From Chloroflexota bacterium (lineage in GTDB: Bacteria; Chloroflexota; UBA6077; CF-72), in NCBI GenBank assembly GCA_019242065.1, contig JAFAWJ010000850.1:1-10788 (forward strand): a stretch of 10,788 nucleotides of DNA. Direction: 5' to 3'. Below, piece after piece: positions 1 to 7,176 of the stretch (position 1 is the first letter of the stretch; every line of letters begins with the position of its first letter). The position numbers and the translations under genes are program-made. Below the pieces are notes generated by a model that was given only the letters and a program-made list of their open reading frames with translations, ran no database searches and had not been told where the DNA came from.

Positions 1-2511
1 GGGTCGGCCAACTGGGGTGGCGGAGATGCTCGCCGTCACCTCGCGGTTGATCCGCTGGATGGTGACAGGCCCGTTGCCATTCTGCAGTGTGGCCACCTGG
101 CTGAGGGTGATCACCGGCGGGGCGGTCGTCGTGCTTGCACCGCTGCCCGTGGCCGCCGATTCGACACCCACGGGCAGCTGACCGAGGGTGGACAGGTCGT
201 AGCGCTTGGCTGGATCGGCGAGCAGGGTGATGTCCTCCTGCTCGGTTCCCGGGGGCTGAAATTCGGTCACCGTGGTGCCGCCAATGGCGGACGCCAGGGC
301 ATTGTCGACTTGCTGGTTGGTGATGCCCAATTGGGCCATGAGCACCCGATTGAGGGTGATGTCGAGTTCGGGAACCGTATTCAAGTTGCTGTTGCGGACA
401 TCCTGGACGCCAGGGATGGTTTGCAGGACATTCTGTGCTTGCTGCGACAGGCTGGTGACCTGGTCGAGGTCGGGACCGCTGATGGCAATGCTGATGCTGC
501 CGGCGCCACCGCCGCCACCGCCTGGCAGCGGGCTGGAGACGCCGCCGTTGAAGTTGGCCCCCGCGATCTGTCGTGAGTTAGCGCGCAGGGCGCTAATCAG
601 GTCGAAGACCGAACGCTTGCGCTGTTCTTTGGGGACAGTCTGGACGTCGATACTGACGGTGCTGGCGCCGCCGCGGCTGAACCCGCCTCCGCCCGGAATA
701 GAGACCGAGGTGAAGTAGTACTGCACCTCGGGCATGGCCTTGATGAAGCCCTCCATCTGGCGCGCTGCGTCGTCGGTCGCCGATAAGGACGTACCCGGCG
801 GTAGCTGCAGATTCACGGTGAAGGCGTTGTCGTCCTCAGCGGGCGCGTATTCGGTGCCTAGTAAGTGCAGTGGGATCATCATCGCCACCGCGACCACCAT
901 CGCTACGCTGATCAGCAGGACCAGCCAGCGGGCGCGCAGCGTGACCGGCACCGAGTTCGAGAAAAAGGCTCCGACTTTGAGGAAGCCTCGGTCCCAGGCG
1001 TCGCCGAAACGACTCAATCGCTTGAAGCGCGGCTTACCGCCATGCTTCAGCCAGCGTGAGGCCAGCATCGGGGTCAGCGTGAACGACATGAGCATCGAAA
1101 ACAGCGTGGCGGTCACGACGGTCAGGCCGTACTGACGGAACAGCTGTCCGATCGAGCCGTTCATGAAGGCGATCGGCGTATAGACGACCACGTCGGCCAT
1201 GGTGATGGCGATGGCCGCCATGCCGATCTCGCTGCGGCCGTTGATGGCCGCTTGCCACGGACTTTCTCCTAACTGGAGATGGCGATGAATATTCTCGAGG
1301 ACGACGATCGAGTCGTCGACCAGGATGCCGATCATGAGGGCCAGCGCCATCATGCTCATCGTGTTGAGCGTGAAGCCGAGGAGGTACATGACCAGGAACG
1401 TGCTGATCAGGCTGGTCGGGATCGCGCACAGCACGATGATCGTGTGCTTCCAGTCGTGCAGGAACACCAGGATGACGATCGCCACCATCATGACCGCCAG
1501 CGCCAGGTCGTGCTGGATGGAGTCGAGTGACGCGCGCGTGAACAGCGACTGATCGTTCGTGACGGTGACGGTCGTGCCGGCCGGCAGCAGTTGCTGCAGG
1601 TGGGTGAGCTCGGCACGCAGCGCGTCGGCGACTGCTACCGTGTTGGCGTCGGAGTTGGGGGTAATGCTCAGGCCGCCCGCGTCCTGACCATTGAGCCGCT
1701 GCAGGTTGAACTGCTGCTTGTTGGTCTGGACGACGTTGGCGACGTCGCCAACGGTGATCGGTCCACCGGTGGATGAATCGCTGATCAGGACGTTCTGGAT
1801 GTCCTGAATATTGGTGAACAGACCCTGGGGGACGACGTTGATGATCTGCGTGCCGACCGGTACCGATCCCGACGGGACGGCCACGTTGGCGTTGGTCAAC
1901 GCCGTGTTGACCTGTTCGATCGAGACGCCATACGCGGCGAGCTTGGCGTAGTCGACCTGGACTTCGATCTCGCTCTGCAGGCCGCCGGAGATGTTGACCT
2001 GGCCGACGCCCGGTACGGACTCCAGGTCCGGTTGGATGTCGTTGGTGGCGATGTTGTACAGCTGGTCGAGCGGGGCGCCGGTAAAGGCGACGTCCATGAT
2101 CGGCGACGCGTTGGGATCGAACTTACGCACCACTGGCGCCGTCGCCGCGGTTGGGAGCCTGCGCGCGACCGGACCCATGGCTTGCTGAATGTCCAGGTCG
2201 GCCTGGGTGGGGTCGTAACCGTCGGCGAGCTGGACAATGACCGACGCGCTGCCCTCGCTCGACGTCGAGGTGACGGTGTCGACGCCGGAGATGCCCGAGA
2301 TCGCGTTCTCGATAGGCTCGGTGACGAGCAGCTCCACGTTTTCCGCGGACGCATTCGGCAGCGAGCTGCTAACCGAGACGACGCCAATGGTGACGGGTGG
2401 CAGGCGATCGACGTGGAGGTACGTGTACGCCACCCCGCCCATGAGAACCAGGGCCAGAATGCCCATGAGAACGGTCAGCGGCCGATGTATCGCGAGGCGG
2501 GTCAATCCCAT
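1..2511 (-). CDS. RND efflux transporter, HAE1/AcrB family (partial, C-terminus outside window)
   Basis: Reading the minus strand from the ATG at 2511 gives an uninterrupted frame of 837 codons to the left edge; family members are about 1020-1050 residues, so roughly the last fifth is missing. The family is a proton-driven inner-membrane drug or metabolite exporter. A first membrane helix lies at about residues 10-31, then a periplasmic-type porter domain, then a helix cluster from about 336. Helix 4 carries GILVDDSIVVLENI with D399-D400, matching the proton-relay pair D407/D408 of AcrB. A second large loop begins near residue 550 and contains two glycine-rich stretches. The partner Lys of helix 10 lies outside the window. 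The start follows directly on the divergent regulatory region and only a weak ribosome site (TGGAA) precedes it; an upstream ATG reads into a stop. No membrane-fusion or TolC-like gene is visible. The divergent two-component system is a plausible regulator (inference). Substrate unknown. Confidence 0.93.
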   Translation of the reverse strand, partial: MGLTRLAIHRPLTVLMGILALVLMGGVAYTYLHVDRLPPVTIGVVSVSSSLPNASAENVELLVTEPIENAISGISGVDTVTSTSSEGSASVIVQLADGYDPTQADLDIQQAMGPVARRLPTAATAPVVRKFDPNASPIMDVAFTGAPLDQLYNIATNDIQPDLESVPGVGQVNISGGLQSEIEVQVDYAKLAAYGVSIEQVNTALTNANVAVPSGSVPVGTQIINVVPQGLFTNIQDIQNVLISDSSTGGPITVGDVANVVQTNKQQFNLQRLNGQDAGGLSITPNSDANTVAVADALRAELTHLQQLLPAGTTVTVTNDQSLFTRASLDSIQHDLALAVMMVAIVILVFLHDWKHTIIVLCAIPTSLISTFLVMYLLGFTLNTMSMMALALMIGILVDDSIVVLENIHRHLQLGESPWQAAINGRSEIGMAAIAITMADVVVYTPIAFMNGSIGQLFRQYGLTVVTATLFSMLMSFTLTPMLASRWLKHGGKPRFKRLSRFGDAWDRGFLKVGAFFSNSVPVTLRARWLVLLISVAMVVAVAMMIPLHLLGTEYAPAEDDNAFTVNLQLPPGTSLSATDDAARQMEGFIKAMPEVQYYFTSVSIPGGGGFSRGGASTVSIDVQTVPKEQRKRSVFDLISALRANSRQIAGANFNGGVSSPLPGGGGGGAGSISIAISGPDLDQVTSLSQQAQNVLQTIPGVQDVRNSNLNTVPELDITLNRVLMAQLGITNQQVDNALASAIGGTTVTEFQPPGTEQEDITLLADPAKRYDLSTLGQLPVGVESAATGSGASTTTAPPVITLSQVATLQNGNGPVTIQRINREVTASISATPVGRP

Positions 2512-2585
2512 GTCAGTTCCACAGTCCAGCCGAAGGCGCGGGCATTGGAATCAAGGATCGGCGATAAGCATTAAGCGGAAGCTAA

Positions 2586-2602
2586 CGCCCGAAGAGCGGG
2601 CG
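2586..2602. other. Short hairpin
   Basis: CGCCCG (2586-2591) and CGGGCG (2597-2602) form a perfect 6-bp stem around the loop AAGAG. AAG at 2579-2581 and CTT at 2603-2605 could extend it across a bulge. There is no T-run, so it is not a convincing terminator; it would lie in the upstream region or leader of the RND gene. Role unknown. Confidence 0.3.
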
Positions 2603-2638
2603 CTTAAATCCACATAAGGAAGCCGTCACGAACTCGCC

Positions 2639-2658
2639 TGCCTTGGACTTGCCTTGGA
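2639..2658. repeat. 11-bp-period direct repeat, TGCCTTGGA x2
   Basis: TGCCTTGGA occurs at 2639-2647 and again at 2650-2658, exactly 11 bp apart, so both copies face the same side of the helix. This spacing is the norm for tandem dimer sites of OmpR/PhoB-type regulators. The sequence differs from the TTCAG repeat 30 bp further on, so it may serve another regulator or be a weaker site for the pump side. Function is inferred from geometry alone. Confidence 0.4.
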
Positions 2659-2671
2659 ACCTGATGTGAGA

Positions 2672-2685
2672 CGTGCCCCGGCACG
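2672..2685. promoter_or_regulatory. 14-bp palindrome, candidate operator
   Basis: CGTGCC and GGCACG are perfect inverted arms around a 2-bp centre (CC). It lies between the two direct repeats in the divergent region. It could be a dimeric repressor site such as those of TetR or MarR types, but a 6-bp arm in GC-rich DNA can occur by chance. Confidence 0.25.
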
Positions 2686-2688
2686 AAT

Positions 2689-2726
2689 CTTCAGGACATT
2701 TTCAGGCCCCGCCGCCTGATTTTCGG
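2689..2726 (+). promoter_or_regulatory. Candidate response-regulator operator upstream of the kinase gene (copy 1)
   Basis: Two 11-bp units, CTTCAGGACAT (2689-2699) and TTTCAGGCCCC (2700-2710), stand head to tail; after one further 11-bp unit comes TTCGG (2722-2726). The same layout recurs at 5550-5587 before the secreted-protein gene. Eleven-bp direct repeats are the classic binding form of OmpR/PhoB-family regulators, and the neighbouring operon encodes one, so autoregulation is the simplest reading (inference). Confidence 0.55.
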
Positions 2727-2732
2727 TTCGCC

Positions 2733-2738
2733 TACCTT
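2733..2738 (+). promoter_or_regulatory. Possible -10 element of the two-component operon
   Basis: TACCTT sits 7 bp after the TTCGG element of the operator and 41 bp before the kinase ATG. There is no good -35; an activator bound to the repeats could replace it, as in PhoB-type promoters. Weak match to consensus, so tentative. Confidence 0.25.
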
Positions 2739-2779
2739 GACGCACCACGGTCCGGCGATCACGATGGGCACACCCGGCC

Positions 2780-4864
2780 ATGCGCCTGCGAACCAAAATC
2801 CTGCTCGCGATTGTGTTGACCCTGCTGGCGGGCGATGTGCTCGGCACCATCGTGGTCCAGAACCGTCTGGCCGACGGGGCGCAGCGCGAAGCCAACAACC
2901 AGGCCGTGGCGCGCGCGCAGGAGGTCCGCTCCCTCTACCAGGAGCGTAGCGCCACGCTGGTGGCCGAAGGTCAGGCGATCTCGCTGTATCCGGCGGTGAT
3001 CGCCGCGCTCGTCGGCAACAATCCGGGCCCCCTTCGCCAGTGGTCAGGCGAGGTCGCCAATCTCCAGGGCACCAGTGTCACGGTGACCGATGCCAGCGGC
3101 ATCGTCGTTTCACGCGGGCATGCCCCCGACCTGAGCGGTGATGATCTGTCGGGCCAGCTTGGTGGTCTGCGCCTGGCGCTGGCCGGCCAGGACGTCAGCG
3201 GCGTCGAATCCGGCGACGAGCTGGGCGCGGCCCTGCGCGGCTATGTGCCGGTACGTCAGAACGGTCTGGACGGCCCGATCGTGGGCGCGGTCATGATCGC
3301 CGATCCGCTCGACGATCGTTTCCTCGACCGGCTCTCGGGAGGCGACGCGGCGGCGTCCCAGATGCGGCTGGACCCGACACCCGCGCCCGACAGTTGCACC
3401 ACGACCGCCGGCCTGGTCTCGACGTGCCACGTGTCCATGGCGTCGCCCAGCGGCGAGCCCGCCGCGAGCGTGGCGTTCGACGTGCCGTTGTCGGAGGTCC
3501 AGCACGCCACGTCTAATGCGCAAAGTGGCCTGTGGCTCGTGAGCCTGCTCGTCCTGGTGGCCGGCGCAATCGCAGCCTGGTTCCTGGCGCGCTCGCTCAC
3601 CCGGCCGCTGGCCCACCTGACCGCGGCCTCCCAGCGCATCGCCGCCGGCTCGTTCGATCAGCCCGTCCAGGTGAGCTCGCACGACGGAGTTGGGAGCCTG
3701 GCGACCGCCTTCGAACAGATGCGACAGCAGGTCGCCGACATGACCGAGCGCCTGCGCGAAGAGCGCGACGTCCTCGACGCGGTGCTGGGATCTACCGGCG
3801 ATGGCATCCTGATGGTCGATCCGCACGGTCAGACGGTGGTCGCCAACAAGGTGTGGACCGATCTCGTCGGTGAGGCGAGCCTGGGCGCGGCGTCGAGCCT
3901 GACGTACACGGAGAATCCCGAGGTCGAGTTCGGCACGCTCGCCGAGCGCTGGCTGGCCGATGCCGAGCACGTCGCGGCCGCCGACCTGGAGCGCGTCGAA
4001 CCCTACCTGTGCTTGCGCGTGTACTCGGCGCCAGTGCGCTTCCACGGTGAGGGACCGATCCTGGGTCGCATCTTCGTCCTGCGCGACGTGACGCGCGAGA
4101 CGGAGGCCGAGCGCATGCGCTCCGCGCTGCTGGCCACGGTGTCGCACGAGCTGCGTTCGCCACTCACCGCCATCAGCGGCTACGCCGACACCCTGCTGCA
4201 GGATGGCCCGTGGGACGACCAAACGCAGCGTGAATTCCTGGAGGTCATCGCGCTGTCGGCGTCGCAGTTGTCGGGTCTCGTCGACAACCTGCTCGACGCG
4301 GCAACCCTCGACGCGGGTGTCCTCAGCCTGCAGCGTGAGCCGGTCCGTGTGGAGCGTATCGCGGAGCGCGTGCTCGCCCAGCGGCGGTTACTGGCCACGA
4401 ACTGGACACTACACCTGGAGACCCGTCCAGGCCTGCCTCTGGCTGACGCCGACCCCATCCGCGTCGAACAGGTGCTGGCCAATCTCGTGGACAACGCGAT
4501 CAAGTATTCGCCGGGAGGCGGGCCCATTCGCGTGCGAGTCTGGCCCACTGAAGATGGCCAGGTGGGTGTCAGCGTTTCGGACCACGGCAGCGGCATTCCA
4601 CCCGAGGCGGTCGAGCACCTGTTCGAACGGTTCTATCGTGTGGATGGTGGGCGTGTCGGAGTCAAGGGTGCTGGTCTGGGGCTGTTCATCTGCAAGAGCC
4701 TGGTGGAGGCGCACGGCGGTCGAATCGCGGTGCAGAGCACACCAGGGCAGGGCAGCACCTTCTGGTTCACCTTGCCGGCCCTGGCCGAAGCGTCGGACGC
4801 GGACCGCCAACCCCTCGGGGTAGGCTCTGGAGCTGAGGTGTGGCCGAGCGCCAGTCCGTCCTGA
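2780..4864 (+). CDS. Membrane sensor histidine kinase (ectodomain-HAMP-PAS-HisKA-HATPase_c)
   Basis: The 694-residue protein has a membrane helix at about 7-27, an extracellular sensor of about 220 residues, a second helix at about 251-268, HAMP (about 271-320), PAS (about 331-440), HisKA and HATPase_c. The phosphoacceptor is H456 in SHELRSPLTAI; the ATP site shows the N box with N572 (NLVDNAIKYSPGG), the G1 box with D601 (DHGSGIP) and the G2 box GAGLGL from 630. The ectodomain pattern (VTVTDASGIVVSRG, then GYVPVRQNG, then IVGAVMI) resembles Cache/PAS-like domains of the CitA/DcuS type. It carries C206 and C216, a possible disulfide pair just before helix 2. The last 30 or so residues after FTLPA are a tail that overlaps the next gene. 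It is expected to phosphorylate the regulator encoded directly downstream. The ATG at 2780 starts a typical short n-region before helix 1; its ribosome site is weak. Ligand unknown. Confidence 0.95.
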   Translation: MRLRTKILLAIVLTLLAGDVLGTIVVQNRLADGAQREANNQAVARAQEVRSLYQERSATLVAEGQAISLYPAVIAALVGNNPGPLRQWSGEVANLQGTSVTVTDASGIVVSRGHAPDLSGDDLSGQLGGLRLALAGQDVSGVESGDELGAALRGYVPVRQNGLDGPIVGAVMIADPLDDRFLDRLSGGDAAASQMRLDPTPAPDSCTTTAGLVSTCHVSMASPSGEPAASVAFDVPLSEVQHATSNAQSGLWLVSLLVLVAGAIAAWFLARSLTRPLAHLTAASQRIAAGSFDQPVQVSSHDGVGSLATAFEQMRQQVADMTERLREERDVLDAVLGSTGDGILMVDPHGQTVVANKVWTDLVGEASLGAASSLTYTENPEVEFGTLAERWLADAEHVAAADLERVEPYLCLRVYSAPVRFHGEGPILGRIFVLRDVTRETEAERMRSALLATVSHELRSPLTAISGYADTLLQDGPWDDQTQREFLEVIALSASQLSGLVDNLLDAATLDAGVLSLQREPVRVERIAERVLAQRRLLATNWTLHLETRPGLPLADADPIRVEQVLANLVDNAIKYSPGGGPIRVRVWPTEDGQVGVSVSDHGSGIPPEAVEHLFERFYRVDGGRVGVKGAGLGLFICKSLVEAHGGRIAVQSTPGQGSTFWFTLPALAEASDADRQPLGVGSGAEVWPSASPS

Positions 4865-5544
4865 TCGCCGACGACGACCCGCTGATCCAGCGCCTGGTCC
4901 GCACCCACCTGGACCGCGCGGGTTACCGCGTGCTGACCGCCGGCGACGGCGAAGCGGCGCTGGATATGGCCGCCGCCGATCAGCCGGACCTGATCGTGCT
5001 GGATCTCATGCTGCCCAAGCTCGACGGCTTCGAGGTCTGCAAGCGCATTCGTGAGTTCTCGCTGGTGCCGGTGCTCATGCTCACCGCCCGCGGCGAGCAG
5101 GTCGACAAACTCCGTGGCTTCGAGGCGGGTGCCGACGATTACCTCACCAAACCGTTCTCGCCGCCCGAGCTGCTCGCCCGCATCCAGGCGGTGCTGCGTC
5201 GCGTCCAGCAAGGTGCCGGCAGCTCGGCGCCGTCGGTGGTGCGCTGCGGCGAGCTGACCATCGACTTCGTCCGTCGGCGGGTGATCATGAACGATGAAGC
5301 GGTCAAGCTGACGCCGACCGAATTTCAGCTGCTGCAGCAACTGGCGCTGAACGCGGGCAAGGTGCTCTCGCACACCGAGCTGCTGACGAAGGTCTGGGGG
5401 CCCGAATATCGCGACGATCGCGACTACCTGTGGGCCTACGTCCGCCACTTGCGCCGCAAGCTCGAAGTCGACCCCGAAAACCCGAAGCGGATCCTGAGCG
5501 AGCCGGGCTACGGCTACGTGCTCGACTGTCCGCCGACGACCTGA
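4840..5544 (+). CDS. Response regulator, OmpR/PhoB family
   Basis: A 234-residue two-domain regulator. The receiver domain (about 6-118) has the acidic pocket D11-D13, phosphoacceptor D55 (LIVLDLMLP), T82 and K104 in KPF, so all residues needed for phosphorylation are present. The C-terminal winged helix (about 132-231) has the usual LTPTEFQLL turn, a recognition-helix region DDRDYLWAYVRHLRRKLE and the closing GYGYVL hairpin. The start is GTG at 4840, with GGAG at 4829-4832 giving 7-nt spacing. It overlaps the kinase gene by 25 nt, so the two are almost certainly translationally coupled cognate partners. Regulators of this family bind 11-bp direct repeats as tandem dimers; matching repeats lie at 2689 and 5550. 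The best guess is control of its own operon, the secreted-protein gene and perhaps the RND pump (inference). Confidence 0.95.
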   Translation: MAERQSVLIADDDPLIQRLVRTHLDRAGYRVLTAGDGEAALDMAAADQPDLIVLDLMLPKLDGFEVCKRIREFSLVPVLMLTARGEQVDKLRGFEAGADDYLTKPFSPPELLARIQAVLRRVQQGAGSSAPSVVRCGELTIDFVRRRVIMNDEAVKLTPTEFQLLQQLALNAGKVLSHTELLTKVWGPEYRDDRDYLWAYVRHLRRKLEVDPENPKRILSEPGYGYVLDCPPTT

Positions 5545-5549
5545 GCGCC

Positions 5550-5587
5550 TTTCAGGCGATTTTCAGTCCCCTGGTGCACCGCTTCGG
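5550..5587 (+). promoter_or_regulatory. Candidate response-regulator operator upstream of the secreted-protein gene (copy 2)
   Basis: TTTCAGGCGAT (5550-5560) is followed at once by TTTCAGTCCCC (5561-5571), one 11-bp spacer unit, and TTCGG (5583-5587). The two-unit core matches copy 1 at 18 of 22 positions, and the distance to TTCGG is identical. It begins 5 nt after the regulator's stop codon and ends about 90 nt before the next ATG. It likely marks a separate promoter for the downstream gene; I could not identify a clear -10. Confidence 0.55.
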
Positions 5588-5675
5588 CGGATCTCCAGCC
5601 CGCAACCGCGACTATGCATCCATCGCGGCCGCGTCCTCACAGAGATCCAACTACCAGGGAAGGAATCCATCACCA

Positions 5676-6356
5676 ATGTTTTTCGACAGCTTTCGCCAGC
5701 ACGTCGGGCGCCGCGGTGGCGCCGCTCTCATCGGCATTGCCCTCAGCGCCACGGCTCTCCTGCCCGCCAGCTCCGTTTCCGCCGCCCATGAACAGGCACA
5801 TTTCCCGCTCGAAGTCGCCAGCAATAGCCTGTTAGCGTGTTTGGCCAAAAACCCGTCTGACCCCAACCAGCTGCCCACGGCCGATGTGACGGTTGACGAA
5901 GGCGACCTGAACGACACCCTCCATCTGCGGGTTCACAATCTGAAGCCCAATCTCGGGTTCGACCTCTTCACCGTCCAGAACAGCAACAAGCTGGCGGATG
6001 GCACGCCTGATCCCAACTTCAAGAACTTTGGCCTGGCCTGGTACCAGACTGACGTGCAGGCCGACCAGGACGGCAACGCCGACGTGACCATCAAGACCAT
6101 CCTGCTCGACCAGATCTTCGGCTTCGATCCCGCGGCGAACCTCGCCCCGACCAACACCTTCAACGTTGGCTTCTGGTTCAACAACCCTGACGACGCGGCG
6201 CCATGTGGCTTCGACGTCAACAAGCCGACCCCGTTCAACGGCGAGCACCACGCTGGCCCGCTGGCGATGATCAGCGTGCCTGACGCGCAGACTGGCCTGG
6301 GCCCCTTGTGCCGCAACCCTGAGACCTCGGGCTCGACGATCGTCTGCGATAACTGA
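5676..6356 (+). CDS. Secreted protein of unknown function, signal peptide, four cysteines
   Basis: This 226-residue protein starts at ATG 5676, preceded by AGGGAAGGA (5656-5664, 11-nt spacing). An earlier in-frame start at 5430 would lie inside the regulator gene and bury the signal peptide. Residues 1-37 form an export signal: charged start with R12-R13, hydrophobic stretch (about 15-31) and an A-X-A-type site (SVSAA) giving cleavage near 36-37. The mature part is rich in alternating hydrophobic and polar residues with many Asn and Asp (e.g. DTLHLRVHNL, FNVGFWFNN), suggesting a beta-sandwich. Cysteines at 55, 177, 212 and 224 could form two disulfides. There is no catalytic motif, lipobox or sortase signal that I recognise. 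Placed directly after a two-component system behind a matching operator, it is a likely target, and could act as an envelope or ligand-binding partner of the kinase (inference). Function unknown. Confidence 0.85.
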   Translation: MFFDSFRQHVGRRGGAALIGIALSATALLPASSVSAAHEQAHFPLEVASNSLLACLAKNPSDPNQLPTADVTVDEGDLNDTLHLRVHNLKPNLGFDLFTVQNSNKLADGTPDPNFKNFGLAWYQTDVQADQDGNADVTIKTILLDQIFGFDPAANLAPTNTFNVGFWFNNPDDAAPCGFDVNKPTPFNGEHHAGPLAMISVPDAQTGLGPLCRNPETSGSTIVCDN

Positions 6357-6378
6357 AGCGATCTATAAGGGAGTGCGC

Positions 6379-7176
6379 GTGATCGCCGTGGACTGGTCTG
6401 GCGACGCGCGCACCGCTCGTCAGCACATCTGGCTCGCAGAAGCCTCGAGCCCCGGAACACTGGACCGACTCGAGGCTGGTCGCGATCGTACGGAAATCGC
6501 CGACCACCTGGTTGCCCTCCCCGAGGACGACGTGGTGGTCGGTTTCGATTTTGCCTTTTCATTTCCGACCTGGTTCGTCGCCAGCCTGGGCATCACGTCC
6601 GCGCCCGACCTGTGGGCGCATGTGGCAGCGTACGGCGAGGGCTGGCTCGCGGCGTGTGCGCCGCCATTCTGGGGGCATCCTGGCCGCTCTCGCCCACCGC
6701 TGGTCGCCGCGGAGCCCAGGCTGCGACGCACCGACCTGGCCGTGCCGCGAACCGCGGGCGTCGCGCCCAAGTCCATTTTTCAGATCGGTGGCGCGGGGGC
6801 GGTCGGCACAGGCTCGATCCGTGGCATGCCGGTGCTCCACCGGCTACATACCGTTCGTGGGGCGAAGATCTGGCCGTACTGTGGTGACGGCGGGCGTCCG
6901 ACGGTGGTCGAGATCTATCCGCGTCTGATGACCGGGCCCGTGCACAAGTCGAACGCCATCGCGCGCGCTGAGCTGCTGGCACGCCGCTACCCTCAGCTGC
7001 ATGCCGAGCAGCGCCAGCTGGCGATCGCGTCCGAGGACGCCTTTGATGCGGCGGTCTCAGCGCTGGTGATGATCGACCACGTCGAAGACCTGGCGGCGCT
7101 GCCTGTCGAGCCCGACGCCGCACTGCGATTGGAAGGGCGCATCTGGCATCCAGGTTGGCGCGCGGATCAACTCTGA
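6379..7176 (+). CDS. DUF429 family protein (predicted RNase H-like fold)
   Basis: The 265-residue protein begins VIAVDWSG, the N-terminal hallmark of DUF429. Conserved acidic positions seen are D5 (VDWSG), D57 (VVGFDFAFSFP), E178 (VVEIYPR) and the C-terminal cluster E219-D220...D223 (SEDAFDAAVSAL). This pattern fits an RNase H-like fold with metal-binding acids, but no activity is established for the family. GTG 6379 is preferred because GGGAG at 6369-6373 gives 5-nt spacing; a GTG at 6373 (two codons earlier, MRVIAVDW) would overlap that ribosome site and cannot be excluded. The gene lies 22 nt after the secreted-protein gene and is probably co-transcribed. Its stop lies within the end of the convergent ligase gene (10-nt overlap). 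Confidence 0.85.
   Translation: MIAVDWSGDARTARQHIWLAEASSPGTLDRLEAGRDRTEIADHLVALPEDDVVVGFDFAFSFPTWFVASLGITSAPDLWAHVAAYGEGWLAACAPPFWGHPGRSRPPLVAAEPRLRRTDLAVPRTAGVAPKSIFQIGGAGAVGTGSIRGMPVLHRLHTVRGAKIWPYCGDGGRPTVVEIYPRLMTGPVHKSNAIARAELLARRYPQLHAEQRQLAIASEDAFDAAVSALVMIDHVEDLAALPVEPDAALRLEGRIWHPGWRADQL

Larger units (their letters stand above)
2512..2779. promoter_or_regulatory. Divergent regulatory region between RND pump and two-component operon
   Basis: These 268 bases separate two divergent start codons and hold no credible gene. They contain, in order, a small hairpin (2586-2602), a perfect 11-bp-period direct repeat (2639-2658), a 14-bp palindrome (2672-2685) and a second direct repeat of different sequence (2689-2726). 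Such a density of repeats is typical of a shared control region for an efflux pump and its regulator. For the pump, AT-richer sequence at about 2560-2575 (minus strand TTAATG or TTATCG) could hold a -10 element, but I could not pair it with a convincing -35. Confidence 0.6.

Noticed and set aside
501..530. GCC/ACC-rich short repeat that looks like a microsatellite
   Set aside because: It is the codon run for a glycine-rich loop in the RND protein, in frame and without clean unit repetition.
2032..2574. 180-codon plus-strand open frame over the RND gene start
   Set aside because: The minus-strand RND frame is continuous and family-typical here; the plus-strand product resembles nothing.
2586..2602. 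Intrinsic terminator
   Set aside because: A stem of only 6 bp and no U-tract on either strand; listed as a plain hairpin instead.
3110..4222. 370-codon open frame on the minus strand
   Set aside because: It lies wholly opposite the histidine kinase, whose domains and catalytic motifs are complete; its Arg/His/Gln-rich translation is typical of a GC-rich antisense frame.
4633..5448. 271-codon minus-strand open frame
   Set aside because: Shadow of the kinase end and response regulator; no recognisable domain.
5430..5675. N-terminal extension of the secreted protein from 5430
   Set aside because: It would overlap the regulator gene by over 100 nt and hide the signal peptide; a good ribosome site precedes ATG 5676.
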